64,000 nucleotides of DNA from CAWAHD01 sp963781785. Its GTDB lineage: Bacteria > Planctomycetota > Planctomycetia > Isosphaerales > Isosphaeraceae. Location: positions 124,001 through 188,000 of the forward strand of contig CAWAHD010000002.1 in NCBI GenBank assembly GCA_963781785.1, given 5' to 3'. Position 1 is the first letter of the stretch, and each line of letters starts with the position of its first letter. Shown here piece after piece: positions 38,557-48,500 of this stretch. The notes under the pieces are model-generated. The model had not been told where the DNA came from and searched no databases. It saw nothing but the letters and a program-made list of their open reading frames with translations. The position numbers and the translations under genes were made by a program.

Positions 38557-41500
38557 CTACGGTGCGAATTGCTGCGCTCGGCGCATTACCACCCGCAAGG
38601 CCGCGTGGCGCAGCGGCTCGTTCAGGGTCTGGTCGGCCTGCAGACGGGCCACGACTTCGGCTGGCTCAAGTCGCTCAGCGAAGAGTTGCGCAACCAACCG
38701 GGCGGCCTCGGGTCGTAGCGCCAGGGCCTCGCGGCGCGCCTGGTAACGCATCTTGAGCGGCGCCGTGTCCCACAGGCGAACCGTGAAGTCGCCCGAGCCG
38801 GACGCCAGCGTGTTGCCGTCGGGGCTGAAGGCCAGCGACCAGACGTAGCTCGTATGGCCGGGGAGCCGGGCCACCTCCTCGCCGGTTGCAAGGTCCCACA
38901 GCCAGACGGCCCTGTCGCGGCCGGCCGTGGCCAGCCGCGACCCGTCGGGGTGGAAGGCCGCCGCGAAAACCTCGTCGGTGTGCCCGCGCAGCACCTGGCA
39001 CGCACCACTCTTGACCTGCCACAGGCGAACGGTGCTGTCCCCACTGCACGAGGCGAGGCGGCGGCTGTCGGGACTGAAAGTGGCGGCCCAGACGAGCTTC
39101 TCGTGGCCAGTGAATCGGGCGGCCGTCTGATGCGTCCGCGCATCCAGCAGCAGCACGGTCTTCTCATCCGCAGCGCGGACGGCCAGCCACCGGCCGTCGG
39201 GGCTGTAAGTCAGCGCCAAGCCTTCGGCTGAGAACAAGCACTCGCCGGACGCGATGCCGCACACGTGTAGCTGATAATACTTGCTCTGCTGGTCCGGGGC
39301 CGTTGCGGCCACCCTGCTTCCGTCCGGGCTGAGGGCCAGCATGGTGAGCGTCCCGGCGGGAACCTGGATTTCCTTGCGGACGCGAGCGGTCGCCACATCC
39401 CAGATCCGCAGCCTGTCATCCGCGAAGGTCGCGCTCACGAGCCACGTTCCATCGGGGCCGTAGGCCAAAGCCGACACAACGCCCGGGTGAGGCAAGGTCG
39501 CACACGGCTCGCCGGTCGCCGCATCCCACAGGCGCACGGTGCTGTCCCAGCCTCCTGAGGCAAGCCAGCGGCCGTCGGGGCTGAAGGCCACCGGGTAGAC
39601 AAAGCTCGTGTGGCCGCGCAGCGCGGGCAGGGTCGCCTCGGGATCCACGTCCCACACCCGCACCGTGCTGTCGCCCGCCCAAACGAACTCCGATTCACGA
39701 CTCAAGGAGGCCAGTCGGCGGCCATCAGGGGCGAACTCCACGCCGTGCACGGCCCCCGTGTGGCCGTGCAGGATCGCCACGTCCTGGCGACCCGACGCCC
39801 GCCACACCCGCACGGTCCGGTCGCTGCCCGCCGATGCGACCCATTGTCCGTCCGGGCTGTACGCAGCCGCGAAGACTTCGCCGGCATGGCGGTCGTAAGG
39901 CGCTTCGACTTCCCGGCTCGTGCCGGCGTCCCACTGGCGCACGGTACCGTCCGCCGAGGCCGTCAGGAGGCGCGTGCCGTTCGGGCTGAACGCAACGCCG
40001 ATGACCTTGCTCGTGTGCCCCCGAAAAGTGGCGAGCAGCGCACCGGTCGCCGGGTCCCACAGCCGCGCCGTCTGGTCCTCGCCAGCCGACGCGAGTCGGG
40101 TGCCGTCCGGGCTGAAGGCGATTGACCAGATGCGATCGTGTCCTTCACAGACCGCGGTCTGCTTGCCGGAGGTCGCGTCGAACATCACGATCCGGTCCTT
40201 TTCGCCATCAAACCCATGAGACGCCAGTCGATTGCCGTCCGGGCTAATGACGGCAGAGAAGCGGTCGCTGGACTTCGGCATTCCCACGCGACAAACGACC
40301 TGACCAGCCTCGTCGAACACTTCAAAGGTCGAGTCGAGGAGCCGCGCCACGACTCGAAGCCCGTGGAGGGTCTGGGCGACGGCCTCAATAGACCCTCGTT
40401 CCTGTCCGATGGGCACGGTCCTGGGATCGCCGCCGTCCAGGTCCGTGAGGCGCAGGCCGTCGGTGGTCATGGTCCCGGCCCGGAGCCTGTCCGAGGCGCC
40501 GAGCAGGAAGAGAGCTCCCCTGACGGGCGATGCGATCACCGACGAGCTGTCGTCGAGGCGACTGCGCAGGTGCCGCCATTCCCAGCCGCGCAGAGACTCC
40601 GGGGCCGCGTCGAGCTCGCGCGCGGCGTCGGCCACATCATGCGCCGATAGCGCGGCGGCGGCGGCGGCCATCCGGGCGCGGTAAGCCTGGAAGAGCGCGT
40701 GTCGGGCGTGGGCGTTCGCTTCCAACCATTTCCAGGTCACGGCAGCCAGGCCTCCCAATAACGAGGCCGCGAGGAGCGTCACCAAGAGCGTTATCAGCGG
40801 CCGGCGCCGGCACGCGCGGGCCAGCCGTGCGGCCGCCCCGACCGGGCGCACCACCACGTGTTTCCCCTCCTGGAAGCGGTGCAGGTCTTCGGCCAGCGCC
40901 AGGGCGCTCGAGTAACGACGACCGGGCTCCTTCTCCAGGCAGTGCAGGGTGATGGCCTCGAGGTCGCGCGGCAAGCGGGGCTGCAGGCGGCGCGGCCGCA
41001 CCGGCTCGTCGGACGTGACCGCGCAGCACCTCCATGGTGCTGTCGCCCTGGAACGGCACTCGCCCCGTGATGAGCTCGTAGAGCATGACCCCCAGGGCGT
41101 AAATGTCCGTCGCCGGCCCGATGTGGGCGCGCTTGCCAGCGGCTTGCTCGGGGGCCATGTACCCCGGCGTCCCGACCAGGAAGCCGCTCCGCGTCAAGGT
41201 CGTGGCGCCCTCGGTCGGCTGGGCGAGTCCGAAGTCGGTGATCTTGGGAAGGACGAACGATGAACGATGAAGGATGAATTCGGGCCGGCTCGACTGCCCT
41301 TCAGCCGTCATCGTCCCGACTTCGTGCTCGTGCAAAAGGATATTGGCGGGTTTCAAGTCGCGGTGGATGACCCCCTCGCCGTGCGCCGCCTGGGTCGCAT
41401 GGGCCAGCGTCTCGATCAAGCGGGCCGCCTCGCCCGCAGGCCAGGGCTTGCCGTCCAGCCGGTCCGCCAGGCTGCCGCCCTCAACCCACTCGAGCGCCAA

Positions 41501-42058
41501 GAAAGGCCGGCCGTCGTAGCTGCCGACCTCGTAGACCTGCACGATGTTGGGATGCTGCACCCGCGCCGCCAGTTCTGCCTCCAGCCGGAAACGCAGCTCC
41601 TGGGTGGACGACGCGAACTCGCCCGCCAGCACCATTTTGAGGGCCACCAGCCGGTGGAGCCCCCGGTGCCGCGCCTTGTACACCACCCCCATGCCTCCAC
41701 GTCCGACTTCCGCCAGGATGTCGTAGTCCCCGACCTTTGCGGGCGTCGGGCGAATCACCAGCATTGCTTCCGGGCCTTGCGTTGGCGCGGCTATCCTGGC
41801 TTCTTGCGTTTTCCGCAGAGCGCGAACCGCCGAGCGGCGCTGGGCCGGGTTGACCAGTATCTCTCTCCCGCGGGAGGCGTTTTGCTGCAGCCGCGCCAGG
41901 AAAGGATCTTCGGCAGCGATCTGATCGATCATGCGGCAACACGCGGGACAGTCGCCGAGGTGGGCAGAGACGCGGGCCAGCTCTCCCGCTGTGAGCTGAC
42001 CCAGCGACAGCGCAAGCAGCTCTTCGGCGGTCGGATGACTCAACGATGCCTCGGACAT
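38557..42058 (-). CDS. Ser/Thr protein kinase fused to WD40 repeats (apparent frameshift near 41020)
   Basis: ATG 42058 opens a short zinc-finger-like anti-sigma segment (HLGDCPACCRMIDQ). The kinase domain follows: Gly loop VGRGGMGVVYKARH, Lys in VALKMVL, catalytic loop HRDLKPANIL, KITDFGLAQ and GYMAPEQ. At about 41020 the frame changes, and the expected end of the kinase domain resumes as LEAITLHCLEKEPGRRYSSA. A TM (LITLLVTLLAASLLGGLAAV) and about a dozen WD40 repeats follow (e.g. IWSIAFSPDGTRLASAGEDQ, TARLWDPATG). I infer one membrane receptor kinase of about 1167 residues with an extracytoplasmic propeller. In planctomycetes this gene normally follows an ECF sigma gene, here at 43373-43953. 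Confidence 0.82.
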
Positions 42059-42151
42059 GGAAAGCTCTAAGGGTTCGTCGGACGCTGAATCGACGCCGTG
42101 GATTACCAGTAGAGAAACGTTAGAAGACGGAGAACCTAACACGAATCACAA

Positions 42152-42480
42152 AGTTGGTCACGTAGGACGGCTCTCCCGAGCCGTCTGCGCAATCTCAGGT
42201 TTGGTCACGTGGTACGGCTCTCCCGAGCCGTCTGCGCAATCTCAGGTTTGGTCACGTGGTACGGCTCTCCCGAGCCGTCTGCGCAATCTCAGGTTTGGTC
42301 ACGTGGTACGGCTCTCCCGAGCCGTCTGCGCAATCTCAGGTTTGGTCACGTGGTACGGCTCTCCCGAGCCGTCTGCGCAATCTCAGGTTTGGTCACGTGG
42401 TACGGCTCTCCCGAGCCGTCTGCGCAATCTCAGAATTGGTCATGTGGGACGGCTCTCCCGAGCCGTCTGCGCGGTCTCTG
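42152..42480. repeat. Seven-unit tandem array of 47-bp REP-like repeats
   Basis: Units start at about 42152, 42199, 42246, 42293, 42340, 42387 and 42434. Each carries the 18-bp palindrome acggctctcccgagccgt followed by ctgcgcaatctcag. Units 2 to 6 are essentially identical; the first and last have substitutions. There are no unique spacers, so it is not CRISPR. The palindrome is the same one found flanking and inside the adjacent RAYT gene. Confidence 0.95.
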
Positions 42481-43219
42481 GTCGATCGAACCTCCATCCG
42501 AGTTCAACCCAGTGCGGTCTGATCCACAAGGGACAATTCCCATGAGGGAGCCCCGCTTTGTCGGGATTGGCGCCGATGTATTGAATCGCCCGCCACAGAT
42601 GTTCTTCATCTCGAATGAGGCGGTCGTAGCTTTCGTCCTGCCACAGGTCCCCTGTTTCTTGCAGCGCGCGATTGATCCGCCGCGAGCTGTACTTCTTCCA
42701 ACTGCCCACAATGGTTTCGATGGGGTGAGCCTTCGACATCAGAGGCCGCACGATCGCGTGGGCGTGATTGGGCATGACCACATAGCAATCAAGTTCGTAG
42801 CGGTCGTCGTCGAAGTGGTGCATGCCAGACGTCAGGAAGGCGGCCAGAGAGGCTTGCTTGAGCGGACAATTGCCCATTCCCTGATCGAGCCAGCGTTCGA
42901 TCCGCTCCTGAAGTTGGCGAGCCAGTTCCGTGGCACGGCTCTCCCGAGCCGTGGGATGTCTGTTCTGAGGCGTCTGTGCTGCGAGACGGCTCGGGAGAGC
43001 CGTCCCACGAGGGTGTTGTTGAGGGTGTTGTCGTTCCCAGGCCTCTTTGAGGGCTGCCAATTCATCCAACTTGCTGCGAGGTAGCGAGTCGGCCAAGCGG
43101 AAGGTGACGAAGTAGGTGGCCCCGTCCTGCCGCCAGTGAGGGAGATGGCGCTGGTATACGGTTATCGGCTTGTCGGGATGGAGTCCTTGAAATCCCGGCG
43201 GGGCCGGAAGGTTCCACAT
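42440..43219 (-). CDS. REP-associated tyrosine transposase (Y1/RAYT), REP-invaded
   Basis: ATG 43219 has a gaggagc site. The Y1 transposase fold is shown by the strand WRQDGATYFVTFRLADSLP, the HUH-type metal motif in CYVVMPNHAHAIVRP (H-x-H) and the helix with the candidate catalytic Tyr in AIQYIGANPDKAG. RAYTs bind and cut REP palindromes as single strands and are thought to spread them. Two inverted REP palindromes lie inside the coding region in frame (GTALPSRLAAQ and HPTARESRATE, 42935-43003), in a loop between conserved segments. The last 13 codons and the stop (42440) are supplied by repeat unit 7. The gene lies between an ECF sigma gene and its kinase. Confidence 0.88.
   Translation of the reverse strand: MWNLPAPPGFQGLHPDKPITVYQRHLPHWRQDGATYFVTFRLADSLPRSKLDELAALKEAWERQHPQQHPRGTALPSRLAAQTPQNRHPTARESRATELARQLQERIERWLDQGMGNCPLKQASLAAFLTSGMHHFDDDRYELDCYVVMPNHAHAIVRPLMSKAHPIETIVGSWKKYSSRRINRALQETGDLWQDESYDRLIRDEEHLWRAIQYIGANPDKAGLPHGNCPLWIRPHWVELGWRFDRPETAQTARESRPT
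42935..43003. repeat. Inverted pair of REP palindromes inside the RAYT coding sequence
   Basis: Two 18-bp palindromes sit at 42935-42952 (acggctctcccgagccgt) and 42986-43003 (its inverse loop orientation), 33 bases apart. Together they could fold into a larger hairpin pair (BIME-like). The insertion keeps the reading frame. Confidence 0.9.
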
Positions 43220-43240
43220 GAGAATGCTCCTCGACACCTC

Positions 43241-43304
43241 GTAGGACGGCTCTCCCGAGCCGTCTCAAGCATCGTCGGCGCACGGCTCGGGAGAGCCGTC
43301 CTAC
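43241..43304. repeat. Inverted REP pair upstream of the RAYT gene
   Basis: A 23-bp arm starting gtaggacggctctcccg (43241-43263) is matched by its exact inverted copy at 43282-43304, with an 18-bp spacer. It forms the BIME-like boundary between the sigma gene and the RAYT gene, 22 bases upstream of the RAYT start. Confidence 0.93.
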
Positions 43305-43372
43305 ATCATCGCTTTACACATGAACATAAAACGATTCTTCGATCGCGGCTTCAAGTTCCCCAGGGAGAGACT

Positions 43373-43953
43373 TCAGTCGATGAGTCCCTCTGCCTCCTGG
43401 CGGATGCGCTGCAAGACACGCGACTTCGCCACGTAGACGGCCGCCACCGACAGCCCCAGCTCCTGCGCCGCGTCCGCGCCCATGGCGCCCTCGAGCGCCA
43501 GCCGCCTGAAGGCTTGCAGCGTGGTCGGCTCGAACTCCTCTTGCACCAGGTCTAGCAGACAGTCGAGGACGTAGCGGTCGTGTTCCTCGTCCCAGTGCCG
43601 ATTCAGCTCGCCGTCGGGGTCGGCGATCTGCTGGAGGGCCGCGGTGGCGCCGCTGCCGCCCTTGCCCTGCGTGCCCGCGTCGATCGCCCGCCAGTAATCG
43701 GTTGTCCGGCTGCACACGATGGTGCGCAACCAGGAGCGAAAGGCGCCACGGCGGCCGGAGTGCTCAAAAGTGGGCAGGTGCTTGACCACGCTCAAGAGGA
43801 TGTCCTGGCTCAGGTCCTCCAGATCGCCTGCCGGCACGCCCTGACGATTGAGCCAACCGACGATCAGGGGACGATAGAGGTCCGTCAGGTCCTTCCAGGC
43901 ATTCTCTTCGCCGTTCTGGCGCGAAAGAGCAGACTTTGCCGAGTCTCGTTCAT
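43373..43953 (-). CDS. ECF RNA polymerase sigma factor (apparent frameshift near 43920)
   Basis: The start ATG at 43953 opens MNETRQSLLFRA, typical for planctomycete ECF factors. One base appears to be missing near 43920, after which the other frame continues: NGEENAWKDLTDLYRPLIVG (region 2), LEDLSQDILLSVVKHLPTFE, RSWLRTIVCSRTTDYWR, then region 4 (ALEGAMGADAAQELGLSVAA, VYVAKSRVLQRIRQE). Total length is about 193 residues. Its partner is presumably the kinase-WD40 gene, from which it is now separated by the RAYT/REP block. Stop at 43373-43375. Confidence 0.8.
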
Positions 43954-44209
43954 GGCACCATCTTCCCCTCGGCGAACCGGTTGATCGGTGGGCTCTCTGA
44001 CATTTTTTCGACCGACTCGTGTAAGGTTTTCCGCCGCCCACCGTTTCTTGTACTCGTCGCCGATTTCCGACTGCGGACAACAAGAAGAGCGGCTGGCGAG
44101 GCAGCGCTGCCAGGGAACCCGTCACCTGCCCGGCGCCCGGTCTGCGCCCGACCCGGCTCATTGTTCCGCCATTGTACCGGAGACCACCCTTCAGCGAGAG
44201 GACACATTC

Positions 44210-45527
44210 ATGACCACCCGTTCCTTGACCCGCAAGCAACTCTTCCGCTCGCCCGCCGAGCAGCCGACGTGCGAGCACCTGCACCAGATCCACCCGCAAT
44301 CTGAGGCCCATTTCCCGGCTACGGAGCGGAGCCGGGGCTTGACAGATTTCTCCGGGCTAGCCGGGGAGAGCCCGACCGAGATCCCGCCCCCCTTGAGCGA
44401 CCCCACGACAACGGGCACCTCCCCGGCCGGCACCGACGCCGCGCGGGCCGATTCCGCGCAGCCTCCTCCGTTGCGGTCGATCCACACGACGAACTTCCCC
44501 GCGCTCTTGCGGCAGATGGGCGCCTCGCTCATGGTGACGACCTACCAGGCGGGCAAGCTCGTGGTTGTCCGCAACGAGGCGGGCAAGCTGAACACCCACT
44601 TCCGCAACTTCGAGGCCCCGATGGGCCTGGCGCGTCCAGGCCGGCAGGCTCGCGCTGGGCACGGCCTGGCAAATCTGGGAGTTCCACGACGTCCCGGCCG
44701 TCGGGGCCAAGCTCGAACCGCCCGGCGCACACGACGCCTGCTTCATGCCCAGATCGTGCCACGTTACCGGCAACGTCCAGGGCCACGAAATGGCCTGGGT
44801 CGGCGACGAGCTCTGGTTCGTCAACACGCGGTTCTCCTGCCTCTGCACGCTGGATAAGTCAAACAGCTTCGTGCCTCGCTGGCGGCCGCCGTTCGTGAGT
44901 GCGCTCGCGCCCGAGGACCGCTGCCACTTAAACGGCATGGGCACACGCGACGGCGCGGTCCGCTACGCCACGGCCCTGGGCGCGACCAACACTCCGGCCG
45001 GCTGGCGCACCGAATAAAGCGCACGGCGGCGTCTTGATTGACGTGCCCAGCGGAGAAACGATCGTCGCCGGGCTGTCGATGCCGCACTCTCCGCGGTGGC
45101 ACAACGGGCGCTTATGGGTCTGCGAGTCGGGGGCCGGAACCTTGGGCGTCGTCGACGCCGCCACGAGGCCGTCGCCCAGGTGCCCGGTTTCACGCGCGGG
45201 CTCGATTTTGTCGGCAAGTTCGCGTTCGTCGGGCTCTCCCAGGTGCGCGAGTCGGCCGTTTTCAGCGGCATCCCGATCACCGAGCGGCTGACCGAGCGGA
45301 CCTGCGGCGTCTGGGTCATCGACACGACCACCGGCCAGACCGTCGCGTTTTTGAAATTCGAAGACGCGCTCCAAGAAATCTTCGCCGTGCAAGTCCTCCA
45401 GGGGCGCCGGTTCCCCGACCTCTTGAACTGCGACAAAGAACGGCTGAGCAACTCGTTCGTGCTGCCCGACCTGGCCCTCGAAGCCGTTCCGGGGTCGTTC
45501 CGTGGGGCACTCGCTCCCGTCGCATGA
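44210..45527 (+). CDS. TIGR03032-like protein (three apparent frameshifts)
   Basis: ATG 44210 has a gagagga site. Frame 2 gives a Pro-rich N-terminus and then HTTNFPALLRQMGASLMVTT, YQAGKLVVVRNEAGKLNTHF. Frame 3 continues from about 44638 (LALGTAWQIWEFHDVPAVGA; GHEMAWVGDELWFVNTRFSC; WRPPFVSALAPEDRCHLNGM). Frame 1 continues from about 45015 (SMPHSPRWHNGRLWVCESGA), and frame 3 again from about 45165 (VPGFTRGLDFVGKFAFVGLS) to the stop at 45527. The pieces assemble into one member of a family of unknown function found in planctomycetes, cyanobacteria and others. Three shifts in one gene make decay as likely as sequence error here. Confidence 0.6.
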
Positions 45528-45563
45528 TCGATTGATCCATCCTCATCCTCACAGGAGCCACCC

Positions 45564-48500
45564 ATGTTCCGCACTTTGCTGAAGCGAACCGGAAAGAGCG
45601 CCGCGACGCCCAAATTCGACCGCCACAATCGCCACCGCCGTCGACTCGCGGCCTGGGAGGGGCTGGAAGACCGCACGCTGCTGTCGACGTTCACGGTCAA
45701 CGACGTGGACGACACCGCCGGGTCTGCGTCGGACGTGACCCTGCGGTACGCGATCACTCAGGCCAACCGCAACCCGGGCAGCACGATCGGGTTCAGCGTG
45801 ACCGGCACGATCCAGCTCGCCTCGGCTCTGCCGGCCCTGGCGGCGAGCGTCGCGATCACCGGCCCGGGGGCCAACCTCCTGAGCGTCAACGCCGGCGGCC
45901 ACTCGCGGGTCTTTTATATTGGTGAAGGCGCGACCTCGACCATCTCGGGCCTCACGATCACCGGCGGCGTCGCCAAAACTGGCGGTGGGGTGTTCAACGG
46001 CGGCACTCTGACCATCAGCGACAGCGTGATCTCGGGAAACCATGCCTCACGGGGCGGAGGCGGCATTGATAACGTTTACGCTGGTGGCAGCAAGCTGACG
46101 TTGATCGGCACGACCATCTCGGGCAATTCGGCCCTTTACGGCGGCGGCATCGAGAACTATGGCCCCGTAGACACCGATTCCTTCCCGTACCTGCTCACGG
46201 TTACCAACTCGACCATCTCGGGCAATACGGCGACCGGTGGCGGCACGTACACCCGCAGAGGCGGAGTCCTCTGGGACTACGGCGGCGGAGGCGTCGACAA
46301 TTTCTACGCTGCTATGACCGTCACCAACTCCACGATCTCGGGCAATAAATCCAAAAATGACGGCGGCGGCATACAGAACAATTGGGGTCTCTTGATATTC
46401 GATAGCTCGACCATCTCGGGCAATGACGCCAGGATAAATGGCGGCGGCGTTTACGAATCTGTCGCGGGTGCGCTCAGTCGTCAACTCGACCATCTCGGGC
46501 AATGAGGCCATTTACGGTTCCGGCGGCGGCCTCGAAGGCAATATGACCATCGCCAACTCGACCATCTCGGGCAACATTGCATCTATCAACGACGGCGGTG
46601 GCGGCATCTACAGCGATGGCGACGTCTACCTGGCGAACACGATCGTCGCCGGCAACCTCGGCACCGACATCGCGGGCGAGACCGTGAATGCAGGTAGCAG
46701 CCACAACCTGATCGGCACCGGAGGGTCCGGCGGACTGACAAACGGTGTCAACGGCAACCTGGTCGGCGTGCCCAGCCTCCTCCTCGGCCTCGGAGGCGTG
46801 GCCGATAACGGCGGCCCCACCCAGACCGTGGCCCTGCTGCCCTCCAGCCCCGCCATCAATGCGGGCGACAACGCCCTGATCCCCACCGACCCGTCCACCG
46901 GCCTGCCATTCACGACCGATCAGACCGGCGCGAGTCGGATCTTCGACAACGGCACGGTTGACATCGGTGCGTTCGAGTTTCAGGGCACTCCCGTTGCCTC
47001 CACGGTCTTCAACACCGCGTCCGACGCCGGAAGATTGCCCGACGGCGTGAACAGTCTGCGCGACGCGATCGGCTGGGCCGAGATCGAGGGCGCGCCCACA
47101 GTCACCTTCGACCCGACCGTCTTCTCCACGCCGCAAACGATCGACTTGACCCAGGGTGAGCTCGTAGTGGCGGGCACGCCGGGCGGCTTGACGATCGACG
47201 GCCCCGGGCCGAACCTTCTGACCATCGACGCGGAAGGGTATTCGCGTGTCTTCTCGGTCTACGGCAACACCACCATCTCGGGCGTCACGATCACCGGCGG
47301 GGACGGGATTGGCTTCAACTACGGGCACAACAGTCCGTACGGCGGCGGGGTGTTCGATTTCGGTTCGCTGACAATCACCAATAGCGTCATCTCTGGCAAC
47401 TCGAGCGCTCACGGCGGCGGCATCGAGAACTACGGCACGCTGACGGTCGACAACTCCAGTATATCGGGCAACTCGACACACCCGACACCCTATAATTTCA
47501 GCTCCGGCGGCGGCATTGGGAACGGCGGCACGCTGACGGTCGACAACTCCACCATATCGGGCAACTCGACACTCGGCTCAGGCAGCACTGGCGGCGGCAT
47601 TTTCAACCTCAGGCTCGGCACGGTGACGGTCGCCAACTCCACCATATCGGGCAACACGGCAGATAGATCGGGCGGCGGCATCCAGAGCGGCCTACAATCC
47701 AACGGCGGCAGCGGCCCAGTGACGGTCACCAACTCCACCATATCGGGCAACACGGCAGGTTTAGATGGCGGCGGCATCTACAATTTTTTGAGCGACCTGA
47801 CGGTCATCGGAACGACCGTCTCGGGCAACTCCGCCGAGGATTGGGGCGGAGGCATCGACAATCCATTGGAACGGGATGCTAACAGTCTCTTGACCGTCGT
47901 CAACTCGACCATCTCGGGCAATCAGGCCAACTACGGCGGCGGCCTCGAGGGCGAAATGACCGTCGCCAACTCGACCATCTCGGGCAATCAGGCCAACTAC
48001 GGCGGCGGCATCATGGGCGAAATGACCGTCGCCAACTCGACCATCTCGGGCAATAAATCCAAAAATGACGGCGGCGGCATCTGGATTAATAGCTTTGGCA
48101 ATGACTACCTGGCGAACACGATCGTCGCCGGCAACACCGATCAGAGCGGTGACGCCAACGACATCGGTGGCGGCCAGGGGATCGTCTTCGCTACCGGCAC
48201 ATACAACCTGATCGGCACCGGCGGCTCGGGCGGCGTGACCAACGGCGTCAACGGCAACCAGGTCGGCGTGGCCAACCCCGGCCTCGGAGCCCTGGCCGAC
48301 AACGGCGGACCCACCCTGACCATGGCCCTGCTGCCTGGCAGCCCGGCCATCGAGGCGGGCGATATCACCCAGATCCCCATCGATCCGTCCACCGGCCTGC
48401 CGTTGACCACTGACCAGCGCGGCTTCGCTCGCATTGTCAACGGCACAGTCGACATCGGGGCATTCGAGGACCAGGTCGTCGTCACCACGCCCGTCAACGT

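Noticed and set aside
42152..42480. CRISPR array
   Set aside because: The units are tandem repeats without unique spacers, and there are no cas genes. The repeats match the palindromes flanking the adjacent RAYT gene.
42209..43084. Plus-strand coding region through the repeat array
   Set aside because: Its protein is just repeated translations of the 47-bp unit followed by the antisense of the RAYT gene; it has no ribosome binding site.
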